Shown in pieces: positions 6,490 to 7,547 of a stretch of DNA of 7,547 nt (within the stretch, counting starts at the first letter, position 1; every line of letters starts with the position of its first letter). Source of the DNA: an uncultured Pseudomonadota bacterium. GTDB taxonomy: Bacteria; SAR324; NAC60-12. A program made the translations under genes and the position numbers. Under the pieces are notes generated by a model that was not told where the DNA came from, did no database searches, and was given only the letters and a program-made list of their open reading frames with translations. The stretch is from positions 1-7,547 of the forward strand of contig CAJXNF010000126.1 in NCBI GenBank assembly GCA_913056375.1. Direction: 5' to 3'.

Positions 6490-6498
6490 TCCCCATTC

Positions 6499-7470
6499 AT
6501 GGATAAAAAACCCGTACTTCCCATTATTTTTGGAATCCCAGGCTTGGAGATTGAAAAGGAGTGGGCTGATTTTTTTCAGAAAGTCTCCCCCTTTGGCTTT
6601 ATTCTTTTTGCAAGAAATCTGAAGGAACCAAAGCAAATCATGCGGTTGGTGCAACAATTTCACGAAGTTTGTGATCGTGAAGATCTTGCCATCCTGATTG
6701 ATGAGGAAGGGGGGCGGGTTCAGAGATTGCCCCAGCCCAATTGGAAGCGTTATCCTTCCGCAAGATCACTCGTGGAAGATGGGGGAACCGAGGAGAAAAT
6801 CCAACAAAGGATTCACCAAAATTATTGGCAACTTGGCAAAGGACTCAAAGAGTTGGGCATTACGGTGGATGCTGCTCCTGTAGCCGATCTACTAATACCC
6901 GACGCACATGACGTAATTGGGGATCGCGCTTTTGCTTCAGATCCGCAGGATGTCGCAGCGTTTGCTAGAGCCTGCGCTAACGGGCTTGGTGAGGCGGGAG
7001 TCATTCCAACGGTCAAGCACCTGCCAGGCTATGGCCGAGCTGCTGTAGATCCTCACGAAGAGTTGCCGATTGTTCGAGAGACCGAGGATTTCTTGAAAAA
7101 GTCAGATTTTCTTCCTTTTCAGATGCTAGCTGACCTTCCATGGGGCATGACCAGTCACTTGCTATTCCCTGAACTCGATGACAAATGGCCGGCCACACTC
7201 TCTAAAAAAATCATCAGCGACATCATTCGTGATTGGATTGGTTTTAAAGGAGTGCTGGTCACAGATTGCCTGTTCATGAAGGCACTCTCCGGAACGATGC
7301 CCGAGAGAATTCAACGCTGCCTTGAGGTGGGTTGTGATCTTGCCCTGCATAGTCACGGAGAACTAGCGGACTTGGAAAAAGCAGTGGTCGGAATGCAGCC
7401 AATCTCAGATCTTTCTTGGGAACGTTGGGAGAAATCTTTAGATTGGGTCAACGAAAAAACAAACTCTTGA
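6499..7470 (+). CDS. nagZ: Beta-N-acetylhexosaminidase, glycoside hydrolase family 3, NagZ type
   Basis: The 323-residue cytoplasmic enzyme is expected to cleave terminal beta-linked N-acetylglucosamine, in NagZ from GlcNAc-anhydroMurNAc peptides of peptidoglycan recycling. Motifs are DEEGGRVQRL at 68-77, GDRAF at 141-145, and KHLPGYG at 173-179 followed by the D184-P-H186 dyad, whose histidine is the acid/base of NagZ enzymes. In VTDCLFM at 254-260, D256 is the expected nucleophile. MTSHLLFPELD at 217-227 aligns with the family's 'PAHVIY..D' block. The length is close to E. coli NagZ (341). I chose the ATG at 6499, where the conserved barrel begins; a GTG at 6409 would add 30 low-complexity residues unlike the family. 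No signal peptide is present. Differences from E. coli NagZ are Y for H in 'PGHG' and C for the second D of 'SDDL'. It diverges from the chitobiose-type transporter operon and may also act on imported disaccharides. Confidence 0.9.
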   Translation: MDKKPVLPIIFGIPGLEIEKEWADFFQKVSPFGFILFARNLKEPKQIMRLVQQFHEVCDREDLAILIDEEGGRVQRLPQPNWKRYPSARSLVEDGGTEEKIQQRIHQNYWQLGKGLKELGITVDAAPVADLLIPDAHDVIGDRAFASDPQDVAAFARACANGLGEAGVIPTVKHLPGYGRAAVDPHEELPIVRETEDFLKKSDFLPFQMLADLPWGMTSHLLFPELDDKWPATLSKKIISDIIRDWIGFKGVLVTDCLFMKALSGTMPERIQRCLEVGCDLALHSHGELADLEKAVVGMQPISDLSWERWEKSLDWVNEKTNS

Positions 7471-7547
7471 GTCAATTTTCAAAAAATGGTTTTTCAACTA
7501 AGCATTCTTGTATTGATAGGCCTGGTTGAGTCTGCTTCTTAAATCAG

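Larger units (their letters stand above)
6219..6498. promoter_or_regulatory. Divergent intergenic region between the transporter operon and nagZ
   Basis: These 280 bases hold no convincing gene. They must contain the promoter of the leftward transporter operon and probably that of nagZ. The rightward half is AT-rich, with a T-run at 6349-6356. I found no convincing -35/-10 pair. TTGAAG at 6355-6360 with GTTATT 17 bases on is the best rightward candidate but poor. Four short dyads are listed separately; any could be an operator or leader hairpin. No DasR-like or NagC-like consensus site was seen here. Confidence 0.6.

Noticed and set aside
6409..6498. GTG start extending NagZ by 30 residues
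   Set aside because: The extra residues are low-complexity, unlike NagZ N-termini, and the region contains leader dyads; the ATG at 6499 starts at the conserved barrel.
7471..7547. Possible terminator after nagZ (AAAAAA-TGG-TTTTT)
   Set aside because: The arms are pure A/T with a three-base loop and no GC stem, so it would be very weak; nothing else is seen in these 77 bases.
1..7547. CRISPR array, tRNA, rRNA, insertion sequence or phage gene
   Set aside because: No repeat arrays, cloverleaf-like sequences, transposase motifs or terminal inverted repeats were found on either strand by eye.

Overview
The window looks like a carbohydrate-uptake locus from a Gram-negative bacterium, with a foreign-looking piece at its left end. 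From about 600 to 7547 the DNA is moderate in GC (roughly 45-52% in lines counted by eye). It encodes a Tat-exported binding protein without a lipobox, which suggests a periplasm, and a NagZ-type glycosidase. A marine proteobacterium or SAR324-like lineage would fit, but I cannot fix the taxon from the sequence. Positions 1 to about 575 are clearly GC-richer (57-72% in lines counted).

Layout. At 2-631 (+) lies the C-terminal part of a PF00144-type serine hydrolase, cut by the window edge. On the minus strand, read from 6218 leftwards, are six co-directional genes with short gaps: an NgcE-like N-acetylglucosamine/chitobiose-binding protein (4821-6218), two sugar ABC permeases (3778-4653 and 2933-3769), a short extended-SDR dehydrogenase/epimerase (2192-2899), a RidA-like protein (1581-2102) and a SelA/DgaE-like PLP enzyme (269-1507). 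On the plus strand, diverging from the binding-protein gene, is a GH3 beta-N-acetylhexosaminidase of NagZ type (6499-7470). The 280-base divergent intergenic region (6219-6498) carries several short dyads and must hold the control signals for at least the transporter operon.

How the genes may work together. The binding protein and two permeases form an importer that lacks its ATPase here, probably for N-acetylglucosamine or chito-oligosaccharides. The three following genes look like catabolic enzymes. An SDR could oxidise the sugar, a SelA/DgaE-like PLP enzyme could eliminate ammonia from an amino-sugar acid, and a RidA-like protein could hydrolyse the released enamine/imine. That pathway is inference. 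The divergent NagZ releases N-acetylglucosamine in the cytoplasm and fits the amino-sugar theme.

Main anomaly. The PLP enzyme follows its family up to about residue 310 and then runs into a tail that is the exact antisense of the high-GC hydrolase gene. The hydrolase in turn ends in residues that are antisense to the PLP gene. The GC step falls at the same place, so a breakpoint lies between about 545 and 600. It is either an assembly/amplification chimera or a real rearrangement that truncated the PLP gene.
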